Below, piece by piece: positions 1 through 7,877 of a stretch of DNA of 20,826 bases. A program made the position numbers and the translations under genes. Position 1 is the first letter of the stretch. Every line of letters begins with the position of its first letter. Origin of the DNA: Promethearchaeota archaeon. Lineage in GTDB: Archaea; Asgardarchaeota; Lokiarchaeia; Sigynarchaeales; SOKP01. The DNA is taken from the NCBI GenBank assembly GCA_019894735.1, contig JAGXOB010000029.1, positions 1-20,826 of the forward strand. Reading direction: 5' to 3'. The notes beneath the pieces are model-generated. The model did no database searches and was not told where the DNA came from. It saw only the letters and a list, made by a program, of their open reading frames with translations.

Positions 1-37
1 TCTCATTTTTTATTTGATTCGAATTAGATTTTTTCTA

Positions 38-1438
38 TTATTCTAATAATTCTATTTGTTCTTTTTGGATATCATCTAGGTTGTGCTCATGATCATTTTC
101 ATGCCAACAAAATGGGAAAGATCCGAAGAAATCACCAGTAATATATTCCGCAGTTACACGACATCCCCCTCCACAATATTCTAAATGATGACATGAAGCA
201 CACTTTCCATTAATCTTCTTTCTGTCGCGAATATCTTTGTAAAGCTGTGAATTTAACACATCTTCAAAGTTATCTACTAACGCGTTTCCGAGAGTTAATG
301 TTGTAGGATATCCAGCAGGGTATATTGTTCCATCTATGCCAATACCCATCATCGTACGGCAAGCCAAACACCCTACGCCCCATTCAATTGCTGCCATTTC
401 CTTATCATCTTCGGGTTGTTCCATAAATGGTACCATATCATATATTTCATAAGCCGGTAAAGTACCTGCTTTTCCTTGTTTTATCGTTTCAATAGCGTGC
501 TTGTACTTGAAATCGTACATGGTTTTATATTCTTCTGTACTAAGCCCAATTTCCCCCCAAAATTCAGCCGCTCGATTTTGCTTAACGACACACCTAAAAT
601 ATGGCTGAGAACCCCATTTTTCCGATAAAGCTTTGATCTCTTCTAACTCATTTACATTATGTTTCATAATAGTTATTGAAGAACATACAAAAATTCCATA
701 TTTTAAACATAAATCTATTGCTTTCTTAGCATAATCTAAGGAATTGGGAAATCCACGGATTTTGTCATTCTTCTCGGGATTTGCACTATCAAAACTTACA
801 AATATATGACTAATATTGTTTTCTTTGCACATTTTAACGAATTTCTCGTCAAAACTGACACCATTGGTTATCAAAGCATGGATATAATCCTTCTCTTTAC
901 AAAATTTCATGATCTCACCGATATCTTTGCGTAAAGTAGGTTCACCGCCGAACCATACGAAACAAGCATGCCTACCTTGATTTCGTAAACCGATTTCAAC
1001 GTTTTCTATTATCTGACACCACTGTTCAGTTGATAACTCTGGCCGTAGTATCTGATCATCTGCAGCACAATGAAGGCATCTTTGATTACATTTATCAGTA
1101 ACATACATAGAAAAGTGTATATTACCCGGATGAAAACCCCTTTCAAGTTTTTCCCATGAAACCTTTAGTCTATCCTTAATTTCTTTGAGCTCAATGTAGC
1201 GTTCTACATCTATATCTAATGATTTTAAATCTTCAACCATGATAGGCTTAAAAGCTTCAGGGATAATATCAAATATCCCTGTAATGACATCAGCATCATT
1301 GATATACGCACCGTTTCGATCTAGACATCGTTTTTCAGCAGCTTTTACAATTAATGGCTCAACTGAAGGTCGAAAACCTTGAGGCATTTGTGCTGTAATT
1401 CTGCCAAATAACTTTTCTGTTTCTTTTTCCCATTCCAT
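38..1438 (-). CDS. Radical SAM/SPASM-domain protein, tandem copy B (lacks one SPASM cysteine)
   Basis: A radical SAM enzyme that should use a [4Fe-4S] cluster to cleave S-adenosylmethionine; its substrate is unknown. Numbered from the ATG at 1438, residues 1-85 form a helical N-terminal domain. The cluster motif CxxxCxxC is C117/C121/C124, and a GGEP SAM-binding motif follows near 164-167. A C-terminal SPASM region carries C357, C360, then C413-x2-C416-x5-C422-x3-C426 and C444, ending in a His/acid-rich tail (CWHENDHEH). The GxxxxC position of SPASM is Ala375 (codon GCT, 314-316), while the neighbouring paralog has Cys there. An in-frame GTG at 1447 is possible, but ATG at 1438 has a TGTGA element 5 nt upstream and aligns with the paralog's start. 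The gene starts 11 bases after the paralog's stop codon, so co-transcription is very likely. The fold assignment is secure; the function is not. Confidence 0.9.
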   Translation of the reverse strand: MEWEKETEKLFGRITAQMPQGFRPSVEPLIVKAAEKRCLDRNGAYINDADVITGIFDIIPEAFKPIMVEDLKSLDIDVERYIELKEIKDRLKVSWEKLERGFHPGNIHFSMYVTDKCNQRCLHCAADDQILRPELSTEQWCQIIENVEIGLRNQGRHACFVWFGGEPTLRKDIGEIMKFCKEKDYIHALITNGVSFDEKFVKMCKENNISHIFVSFDSANPEKNDKIRGFPNSLDYAKKAIDLCLKYGIFVCSSITIMKHNVNELEEIKALSEKWGSQPYFRCVVKQNRAAEFWGEIGLSTEEYKTMYDFKYKHAIETIKQGKAGTLPAYEIYDMVPFMEQPEDDKEMAAIEWGVGCLACRTMMGIGIDGTIYPAGYPTTLTLGNALVDNFEDVLNSQLYKDIRDRKKINGKCASCHHLEYCGGGCRVTAEYITGDFFGSFPFCWHENDHEHNLDDIQKEQIELLE

Positions 1439-1449
1439 AATTTTCACAT

Positions 1450-2817
1450 TTATTCGAGTTCTTCATGAGTATGATCATCTTCATGCCAACAAAAAGGAAG
1501 CGCTGCTAAGAAATCTCCAGTTTCATTTTCGGCATGAACTCTACAACCGCCACCACACATATCAAGGTGATGGCATGTTGAACATTTGCCTTTAACATTT
1601 CGATCCCTTATTGCTTTAAACATATCAGATTCCATTATCTCCTCAAAATCCTGTTTAAATACATTACCCAAGGTTAATTTAGAAGGATAATCGCAGGGGA
1701 AAAAATCGCCATTAACATCAATACCAGAAACTGAACGACATGCTTGGCATCCTACACCCCATTCTAACGCCGTTTGTTCCTCGTCATTACGGGGGCATTC
1801 CATGAAAGGAACCATATCATAAGTGTATACCTTATTAAGAAATGACCCTTCACCTTTTCTAATTGCATCAACAACATGTTTAAATTTAAAATCATAGAAT
1901 TGATGGAATTTTTCATAAGATAACCCTATATCGCCCCAATTTTTCTCAGCAGTTCGTTGTTTGATAACAGCTCTAAAATATGGGATTGCGCCATATGAAT
2001 CTAATTTTTTCTTAATTTCTTCTAATTCATCAAAATTCTCTTCTTGAACCGTAGCCGTACAAATGACAAGATGACCATATTTTATTGCTAATTTTATAGC
2101 CTTTTCAGCTGCTTCAAGTGCTTTTGGAACGCCCCTAATCTTCGCAGCCCTCTCAGGATAAACACTATCATAGCTAATAAATACATGATGCATTTTGGCT
2201 TCTGCGCATACGCTGGCAAGTTCCTCGTCAAAGAGCATACCATTTGTTGAAATAGCTTGATAATATCCCTTTTCTCCACAATATTTTATTAATTCTTTGA
2301 TATCTTTACGAAGAGTAGGTTCTCCTCCAAACCAAATATAACACCCTCGCCGACCACGTTTTCGCAATGTCTGTTCAACATTTTCAATAATTTGAATCCA
2401 TTGTTCTGTTGAGAATTCTGGACGGTTACCCATTAGTTCTGCTGCACAGTGAATACATTTTTGATTACATCTATCACTCAGATACATAGTAAAATGATAG
2501 ACTCCAGGAGCCCATGCACCACCGACCTCATCCCATGTACGTGCGAATTTTTGTCGAATTACTGATAATTTGATATAACGGTCTGTGTCGATCCCAATGG
2601 TTTTTAAATCTGCTATAACTGTAGGTTGAAACGCCTCGGGTGTGATTTCAAATAAAGCTGATAATAAATCATCTTTACTTACAAATCCAGAATTCCTAAG
2701 CGTTGCGGTTTTTTCAGCAGCTTCACGTAACATTGGCTTTACTGAAGGACGAAACCCTTCCGGTGTTAAATCGGTAATTTTCGTATATAAATCTTCAATT
2801 TCTTTATTCCATTCCAT
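1450..2817 (-). CDS. Radical SAM/SPASM-domain protein, tandem copy A (complete SPASM cysteines)
   Basis: Paralog of the following gene: about half the residues match by eye and the two align almost without gaps. From the ATG at 2817: an N-terminal helical domain (1-85), CxxxCxxC at C117/C121/C124, GGEP near 164-167, and a SPASM region with C357, C360, C375 (GxxxxC intact), C412-x2-C415-x5-C421-x3-C425 and C443. The tail CWHEDDHTH parallels the other copy. SPASM enzymes bind one or two auxiliary iron-sulfur clusters and often modify peptides or proteins; the substrate here is unknown. The start is chosen as ATG because GGTGA lies 5 nt upstream; the in-frame GTG at 2826 is part of that ribosome-binding site and would leave none for itself. 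The N-terminal domain faintly resembles the small helical domain at the C-terminus of protochlorophyllide reductase subunits (PCP_red), which I cannot confirm. Confidence 0.92.
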   Translation of the reverse strand: MEWNKEIEDLYTKITDLTPEGFRPSVKPMLREAAEKTATLRNSGFVSKDDLLSALFEITPEAFQPTVIADLKTIGIDTDRYIKLSVIRQKFARTWDEVGGAWAPGVYHFTMYLSDRCNQKCIHCAAELMGNRPEFSTEQWIQIIENVEQTLRKRGRRGCYIWFGGEPTLRKDIKELIKYCGEKGYYQAISTNGMLFDEELASVCAEAKMHHVFISYDSVYPERAAKIRGVPKALEAAEKAIKLAIKYGHLVICTATVQEENFDELEEIKKKLDSYGAIPYFRAVIKQRTAEKNWGDIGLSYEKFHQFYDFKFKHVVDAIRKGEGSFLNKVYTYDMVPFMECPRNDEEQTALEWGVGCQACRSVSGIDVNGDFFPCDYPSKLTLGNVFKQDFEEIMESDMFKAIRDRNVKGKCSTCHHLDMCGGGCRVHAENETGDFLAALPFCWHEDDHTHEELE

Positions 2818-2822
2818 TTTTT

Positions 2823-2827
2823 TCACC
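2823..2827 (-). promoter_or_regulatory. Ribosome-binding site GGTGA deciding the start at 2817
   Basis: On the minus strand the sequence reads GGTGA, five A residues, then ATG. GGTGA matches the archaeal 16S anti-Shine-Dalgarno complement and sits at normal spacing. It overlaps the in-frame GTG at 2826, making that GTG an unlikely initiator. The downstream paralog has TGTGA at the same distance from its ATG (1438). Confidence 0.6.
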
Positions 2828-2910
2828 TTTTTTTAAATTTAAGCTCTTAAAAATTTTAATTCTATATTGTAAAATTATAATGAAATCAGTAAAAAGTCGA
2901 TAATTCATTA

Positions 2911-3645
2911 TTATCTTCCCTCCTCCTGGTGGAAGTTTTCGAAAAAATTAGAGAATATATTATTATTTTTATAAGGAAGGGGGTAATTTTTTAAATTATT
3001 AGCCGAAAATTTTTGAAAAATAGTATGAACATTTTTCTTATGCGTATTTTTCTTGCGAGAATTACGTAGATAATTAAGATCATAATGTTGCATCCTAAAC
3101 TTAGTATAATAATATCCACTTTTGCGACTCAAGTGGTTAGCTTTTAACCTACTCTTCTGATAAAAGTTAAATTCATCAGAACGCTCATTGACTAAAGTAC
3201 CTGGATCCACATTCGAGGTTAGTAGTAAGTCTGAATTTAGGTATGATTCCTCTTGCGTTCCATTAGTTTCAAAAAAAAATGCTTCTGCATATATATCAGA
3301 ATAATTTTTTTTTTCACATACTTTCATGTAATATTGATACCCACCCCTTTCAATGAAACCGATGATGTTAACAATAATTATGATGTCAATTAAGTGACCT
3401 GTAGTAAATTGGAAGACAATTATATCAGAAGGAAGAAATGGGAAGAAAACTGAGGTACCAGAATTAACATAATCAATGAATAAAGAATTTAGCATTGGGA
3501 TATCCCTCAAAAATAAATAAATAAATGCAATTGGAATACACGCAAATAAAAAGGGGATGATTGAGATTCTTTTCAATGTGTTAATCTTTCGAGTAGAATG
3601 CATAACTTTTAGTAATTTTTTTTTATTGGATATTTTATCTTTCAA
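2911..3645 (-). CDS. Hypothetical two-helix membrane protein
   Basis: I do not recognise this 244-residue protein. It has a Lys/Arg-rich N-terminus (about 1-26), two hydrophobic segments (about 27-47 and 75-98) separated by a short loop, and a long hydrophilic C-terminal part rich in Asn, Tyr, Lys and Arg. By the positive-inside rule both termini should be cytoplasmic. The reading frame opens with TTG at 3645. A T/A-rich TATA-like element near 3667-3677 would fit a nearly leaderless transcript from that TTG. The first ATG is at 3603 (residue 15) and has no visible ribosome-binding site. It lies 93 bases upstream of the tandem radical SAM pair on the same strand, so it may be transcribed with them and could be their membrane partner or substrate. 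That link is inference from position only. Composition is low-complexity in places, so reality as a gene is likely but not certain. Confidence 0.6.
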   Translation of the reverse strand: MKDKISNKKKLLKVMHSTRKINTLKRISIIPFLFACIPIAFIYLFLRDIPMLNSLFIDYVNSGTSVFFPFLPSDIIVFQFTTGHLIDIIIIVNIIGFIERGGYQYYMKVCEKKNYSDIYAEAFFFETNGTQEESYLNSDLLLTSNVDPGTLVNERSDEFNFYQKSRLKANHLSRKSGYYYTKFRMQHYDLNYLRNSRKKNTHKKNVHTIFQKFSANNLKNYPLPYKNNNIFSNFFENFHQEEGR

Positions 3646-3804
3646 ACAAAACTTCGTATTAGTATATTTTTAAATATAAACTAAAATTGTATTTAAAAAT
3701 TTCGAATCGAACTAAGAAATTAATACAAAATTAGTAGTAAAAGAAGCTTTCGATTCAAACGAGCATTCTTTATTTGATCGATTGATAGAATTTTATAGAA
3801 TCAT
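3646..3804. repeat. Intergenic region with 8-bp inverted repeat GAATCGAA/TTCGATTC
   Basis: This 159-base gap lies between two minus-strand genes. It contains GAATCGAA at 3704-3711 and its exact complement TTCGATTC at 3749-3756, separated by 37 bases. The arms are more G+C-rich than the surroundings. They could be a regulator site or the end of the transcript from 5304, though the T-tract expected after an archaeal terminator is not obvious. Nothing else is visible here. Confidence 0.3.
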
Positions 3805-5304
3805 TTACTTTTGTTCTTCTTCTTTCTTTTCAAGAGAGTTATGACCTGTTGTAGTCATCGTAAGAGCTGTGCTTAAAAAAAGTAACTTATTAAAGTAACT
3901 AATTGATGCTCTAGAAAAGATTTCTGTATCATAATTTATGGCATTATAGAAAAAAGACATTTTAGTGTGTTTAAATAATTCTTTGAGCTGTGGAAATGAA
4001 TTATATTTTAAATTTATGCCAAAAGATTCGGGGGACTCATATGCTGGGGACCCTGGAAAAATATGGTAAGGTTCGTTCATTATAGCAATAGGTTTTGATT
4101 TTGTTTTGCCATATTTATACATGCATTTAAGAGCGAAATTAAAATCTTTTTGAACATCTAACCTAGTTTGGAAGGGAAAACCAACTGTTAACCAAATTCT
4201 TAATGTTCTTCGGAATAAATTTGCATTTTTTATTAAATCTTCAATTTGATTTTTTGGAAATTTAAATGTCGGATCGCATATTTTTCCTATTTTTTGATGA
4301 ACTTTAGAAGATAATGTTCTAGGAGAAATACCTACTGATGAATCTTTACGAGGAAAGGTCTTATAAAATATTTTCCACATTTCTTTAGGGAATGGTAAAC
4401 GCCAAATCTCTAGATCTCCTCCAATATCTATTTTTTCTCTTTGAATTAAACCAAACAGTGTTTTCCAATATTTAAAATTAGCTGGATAAGTGCCGTGTCC
4501 GAAGAATAAACTTGGAACTTTATATTTATCCACGATAGTAGTGATATCCTCAATTACTTTTTCATGACTTCTAAGAATGACTTTATTTCGACCTGCTATT
4601 CGTTGTAGGGCTCTTTGACCGCCTCCACAATAGGGACAGTTAAATGGGCAACCCCTTCCTATTGGAACATTGAAAGAAATTCCCATTATTTTTCTGCTAC
4701 ATTCAAAATATTGTTTTGCATTTTTTAGGAGTGAAGTATTTGTAAAATTTAAATTATCTAATGTTTTTGCAGTATAAGTAAGCGGATTAGTTTTTATATG
4801 GTCGGATGAGTTCCGATAAGACAAGTTGGGAACAGAATCTAAAGGTTGGTCCGTTGCAACGTTTTGAACGTACTTTAAAAGGGGAATCTCACCTTCTCCT
4901 CTTATTACTCCATCAATTGAACGGTAATATTTTAAAATTTGGGTGTGGAAATATGACGCACTAAATCCTCCTAGTACTACTTGGGCATTAGGTTTTACTT
5001 CCTTTACGATTTGCGCAATTTCAATAGCTCCGTGTGCGTTGTGTATCCAATGTAAATCTATTCCACATACTTTAAAATCAATTGTTCTTAGGTAATCTTT
5101 TAAAGACCAATTAGGGTCTAAATATTGTTCTAAAGGATAATTTATTATTTTTACTCCAAAACCCTCTCTCTCAAGGAAGTCAGCGATAGCAAAGACTCCC
5201 ATTGGTATGAAAATAAACGCAGTTCGAACTGATTTTACTTTACCATCTTGATCTGGGTTTAACATTCTAGGCGGATGAATGAAAATTACATCGTAGCTTT
5301 TCAC
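3805..5304 (-). CDS. B12-binding-type radical SAM protein, divergent
   Basis: A 499-residue protein with a Rossmann-like cobalamin-binding-type domain (about 1-150). It starts with a strand followed by HPPR (10-13), then VVLGG (109-113) and the family signature RGEGE (135-139). A radical SAM domain follows, with the cluster motif C219-PFN-C223-PY-C226 and a GGGQ run right after. Proteins of this architecture include methylases, cyclases and ring-forming enzymes that use cobalamin with SAM. The usual GGxH of the B12 domain is GGFS here, and the C-terminal half diverges from the other four B12-type proteins in the window. The start is GTG at 5304, preceded by GGTAATC, a partial match to the archaeal ribosome-binding site. 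It has no coupled neighbour: 159 bases separate it from the downstream gene and the next gene upstream is divergent. Class is confident; the reaction is unknown. Confidence 0.9.
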   Translation of the reverse strand: MKSYDVIFIHPPRMLNPDQDGKVKSVRTAFIFIPMGVFAIADFLEREGFGVKIINYPLEQYLDPNWSLKDYLRTIDFKVCGIDLHWIHNAHGAIEIAQIVKEVKPNAQVVLGGFSASYFHTQILKYYRSIDGVIRGEGEIPLLKYVQNVATDQPLDSVPNLSYRNSSDHIKTNPLTYTAKTLDNLNFTNTSLLKNAKQYFECSRKIMGISFNVPIGRGCPFNCPYCGGGQRALQRIAGRNKVILRSHEKVIEDITTIVDKYKVPSLFFGHGTYPANFKYWKTLFGLIQREKIDIGGDLEIWRLPFPKEMWKIFYKTFPRKDSSVGISPRTLSSKVHQKIGKICDPTFKFPKNQIEDLIKNANLFRRTLRIWLTVGFPFQTRLDVQKDFNFALKCMYKYGKTKSKPIAIMNEPYHIFPGSPAYESPESFGINLKYNSFPQLKELFKHTKMSFFYNAINYDTEIFSRASISYFNKLLFLSTALTMTTTGHNSLEKKEEEQK

Positions 5305-5451
5305 ATTGATTACCAGTAAATTATATGTAATTGTGTCGTTAATTAAAAATAAGGTTTAAGAAAGTATTGAATAGAATTATTTAAATTATAGTAAAGATAT
5401 AGAAATTAATATAATTTGTTATTTCCAATTAAAATTTCACTGAAAAAAATT

Positions 5452-5601
5452 ATGTCTTGTCCAAGTTGTGGTGCCAAGTTAGAAGTATCTAATCAACATT
5501 TCTGTCATGAGTGTGGAGGAAGGCTCCCAGATTTTTCCAAAAGTTCTGAATTAGCACAAGGATCTTCAACTTCTTCAGATGATCGTATACTTGCTATATA
5601 A
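5452..5601 (+). CDS. Small double-CxxC zinc-ribbon protein (49 aa)
   Basis: A short protein with one zinc ribbon: C3-PS-C6 and C18-HE-C21, eleven residues apart, followed by a Ser-rich, disordered-looking tail. Ribbons of this kind bind one Zn2+ and serve as protein or nucleic-acid interaction modules; they are abundant in Asgard archaea. I place the start at ATG 5452. An upstream in-frame TTG at 5416 would add 12 residues that do not look like part of the fold. The 15 or so bases before the ATG nearly match those before the zinc-ribbon gene at 13248. It precedes the sulfotransferase gene by 79 bases on the same strand; any functional link is unproven. Confidence 0.65.
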   Translation: MSCPSCGAKLEVSNQHFCHECGGRLPDFSKSSELAQGSSTSSDDRILAI

Positions 5602-5680
5602 TAAAGAAAATTAACCTATTTAGTTAAAACTAATGTTCTTGAATTAATCATAGAATTGACTAATCGGAAAGAGTATTTCA

Positions 5681-6817
5681 ATGACAGAGAACAAGAAAAA
5701 AACTAGGAGCGTAAAAAATTCCGATTTTCCGGCTATAGGTTATGCTGGCTATGCTCTGAGCAAATTTTTTTCCTCTTCTAAAAAACTTTCATATTTTCTC
5801 TCAAGGATTGAAACGTTATTATCGCGTAAGGAGATTAACGAACTCACGATTGAAAAACCAATTTATATAGTTGGTCTTGCTCGTGCTGGAACAACAATTG
5901 TTTTAGAAATGCTAAGTAAACACCAATCGTTAGCTTCACATAGATACCGAAACTTTCTCATGCCATTTTTTCCTCATCGGTTTAGTCGAATTGTTGATCA
6001 ATCAAGATTTTTCACTAAACCTAGGGAACGCGTCCATAAGGATGGAATAATTGTCACCCGTGAAAGTCCTGAAGCTGTGGAAGAAATTTTTTGGCAAGAC
6101 TTCTTCGCCAATAGTCATAACGAAGATATTTCAAATGTTATTACTGGGACTATGTCTAATCCTAATTTTGAGCATTTTTATCGAAATCATGTTCGAAAGC
6201 TTATGATAAATCGACGATGTTCACGTTATTTAGCAAAAAATAACTACAACATTACCAGATTAGAGTATTTAAAGCAGCTTTTTCCAAGTGTTAAGTTTTT
6301 GCTTATAGTGCGCAATCCAATAAATCAAATCGCATCTTTAATTAAACAAACAAAACTTTTTATAGATATGGAATCCAAGAATCATTTATTAATTGATTGG
6401 CATAGGTTAACGGGACATAGTGAGTTTGGACATTATCAAACATGCATAAATACAGGGGATAATGAAATCATTCATAAAATCCGTAAATTATGGAAAAATA
6501 AAGAAACATATGTAAAAGGCTGGGCTTATTACTGGGATTCCATATATAATTATGTAATGAATCTTCTTGAGGCAAATAAAGAGATAAAAGAATCAACTCT
6601 TATTATCAGGCATGAAGATTTATGTGAGACTCCCGCGGAAACAATAGATAAAATACTTGAGCATTCTGAACTACCCTTAAATAATTACGAAAAAATAAAA
6701 AAATATTATATTAGACATTTGCATAAGCCTACATATTATACCCCAAATTTTTCTAAACAAGAATTACAAGATATCTCTAATATTACTAAGGCAACAGCTT
6801 CTCGATTCGGATATTAA
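5681..6817 (+). CDS. Sulfotransferase family protein (PAPS-dependent)
   Basis: A 378-residue member of the P-loop sulfotransferase superfamily, which moves sulfate from 3'-phosphoadenosine-5'-phosphosulfate (PAPS) to hydroxyl or amine groups of glycans, lipids or proteins. The 5'-phosphosulfate-binding loop is VGLARAGTT (64-72) after a hydrophobic strand. The 3'-phosphate-binding element is the strand FLLIVRNPINQIASL (206-220), with the expected Arg211 and Ser219. The size is usual for the Sulfotransfer_3 type. ATG at 5681 follows a GGAAAGAG purine run about 7 nt upstream. No signal peptide or transmembrane segment is obvious, so it is probably cytoplasmic. Its neighbours, glycosyltransferases, a deacetylase and an acyltransferase, suggest a glycan or glycolipid acceptor; that is inference. 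No PAPS-making enzymes are in the window. Confidence 0.85.
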   Translation: MTENKKKTRSVKNSDFPAIGYAGYALSKFFSSSKKLSYFLSRIETLLSRKEINELTIEKPIYIVGLARAGTTIVLEMLSKHQSLASHRYRNFLMPFFPHRFSRIVDQSRFFTKPRERVHKDGIIVTRESPEAVEEIFWQDFFANSHNEDISNVITGTMSNPNFEHFYRNHVRKLMINRRCSRYLAKNNYNITRLEYLKQLFPSVKFLLIVRNPINQIASLIKQTKLFIDMESKNHLLIDWHRLTGHSEFGHYQTCINTGDNEIIHKIRKLWKNKETYVKGWAYYWDSIYNYVMNLLEANKEIKESTLIIRHEDLCETPAETIDKILEHSELPLNNYEKIKKYYIRHLHKPTYYTPNFSKQELQDISNITKATASRFGY

Positions 6818-6845
6818 TGAGAGGACAGTTAAATCGTTTGTAACG

Positions 6846-7799
6846 CTAAGGCTTAAGCATATAGATCAACATGAAAACTACTATAGTAAAAAAAATGCTC
6901 AATTTATATAACCTATAAAGAATGTCAATTTTCTTCATAATACGGAATATTAAATAAGCAAAAAGAACTATCGAAATCGCTAAAAACGAGATTGAAAAAA
7001 TTATACTAAAAATTGTAAGATAACTGACGAAAAGTGTTAGACACAACCCAATAATATATAAAATAAGTTTGGAATAATCCCAAATTGACTTTTTATCAAT
7101 TAATTTTTCTGATTTATTATTAAGTTCCATTTTATGAAGTTTTGATAGTTTAGAATAAGATTTACCATATTGTAAATATTTTTTAACATTTTGAATTGGA
7201 GTTCTTGTACCATGATGAATAACTAATCCTTTTGGTACATAGAATAATTTATATCCTTTCTTTAATAATCTCCAAGAAAATTCTACATCTTCTAATCTAT
7301 AATTTAAAAATCCACCGCTATAACTCCATAAATCTTTTTTAAACACCATACTACTAGTATTGAGAAAGTTAACGGGAGAATCCTTACTTAATACCGTTTC
7401 ATTAAGTATAGTTGGATTTAACTTTGTTTCAATATCGTCGTAAAATTTTACCTTCCCCCCTACGACATCATATTTGTTCAAAAAGGGAACTAAATCCTTT
7501 AACCAATTTTTAGAAACAAAGCAATCAGAATCGGTTAGAGCAATTATATTATTTTTTGCTTTATTAATTCCAATATTTCTAGCTTTAGCAGAGCCGACTG
7601 ATTTTTCAAGTGAAATACTTCTAATCGGATATTGTTTCAATAGGGTTTTAGTGTTATCCGTAGAGCAGTCATTAACAATAATTATTTCGTAATCGGGATA
7701 ATTTAAATTTGTAAGGTTTTGAATTAAGTTTGGTAAGTAATTAGCTCTGTTTTTTATTGGAATAATTATTGATACTGGTTTTAATATCGATTCTATCAA
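6846..7799 (-). CDS. Family 2 glycosyltransferase with C-terminal membrane helices
   Basis: A GT-A fold, inverting-type glycosyltransferase. Visible features: N-terminal strand VSIIIPIKNR (9-18), nucleotide-binding region with NDCSTDNT (43-50), the metal-binding DxD as D90-S-D92, and the acceptor/base region LEDVEFSWR (169-177) with E170/D171. Three hydrophobic segments follow at about 243-262, 264-286 and 299-315, which would anchor the enzyme in the membrane with the catalytic domain in the cytoplasm. This architecture usually adds a sugar to a polyprenyl-linked or membrane-lipid acceptor. The frame opens with TTG at 7799 (no nearby ATG), immediately before conserved sequence. Convergent with the sulfotransferase gene, with only 28 bases between stops. 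Donor and acceptor cannot be read from sequence. Confidence 0.9.
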   Translation of the reverse strand: MIESILKPVSIIIPIKNRANYLPNLIQNLTNLNYPDYEIIIVNDCSTDNTKTLLKQYPIRSISLEKSVGSAKARNIGINKAKNNIIALTDSDCFVSKNWLKDLVPFLNKYDVVGGKVKFYDDIETKLNPTILNETVLSKDSPVNFLNTSSMVFKKDLWSYSGGFLNYRLEDVEFSWRLLKKGYKLFYVPKGLVIHHGTRTPIQNVKKYLQYGKSYSKLSKLHKMELNNKSEKLIDKKSIWDYSKLILYIIGLCLTLFVSYLTIFSIIFSISFLAISIVLFAYLIFRIMKKIDILYRLYKLSIFFTIVVFMLIYMLKP

Positions 7800-7877
7800 T
7801 GTTTTTTAGCAACAAATATTAAATATTTTAAATATAAATATCCTATCCTTATTTCTATAAAGTAGCTTAAAATAAAT

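Noticed and set aside
1..37. Start of another feature at the left edge
   Set aside because: Only the 3' flank of the minus-strand gene is present; the short A+T-rich sequence supports no call.
3805..5304. DLHWIHNAHG (83-92 of the B12-type protein) as the cobalamin-ligand motif DxHxxG
   Set aside because: It lies after the third strand, not after the first as in true DxHxxG domains, and the Gly spacing is wrong. Radical SAM B12 enzymes normally lack a His ligand anyway.
5416..5451. TTG start at 5416 for the small zinc-ribbon protein
   Set aside because: The extra residues are not part of the ribbon fold, and the ATG at 5452 shares its upstream context with the zinc-ribbon gene at 13248.
5452..5601. 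The 49-residue protein as a peptide precursor for the SPASM enzymes
   Set aside because: The four cysteines have exact zinc-ribbon spacing and the gene is on the other strand, more than 2.6 kb from the tandem pair.
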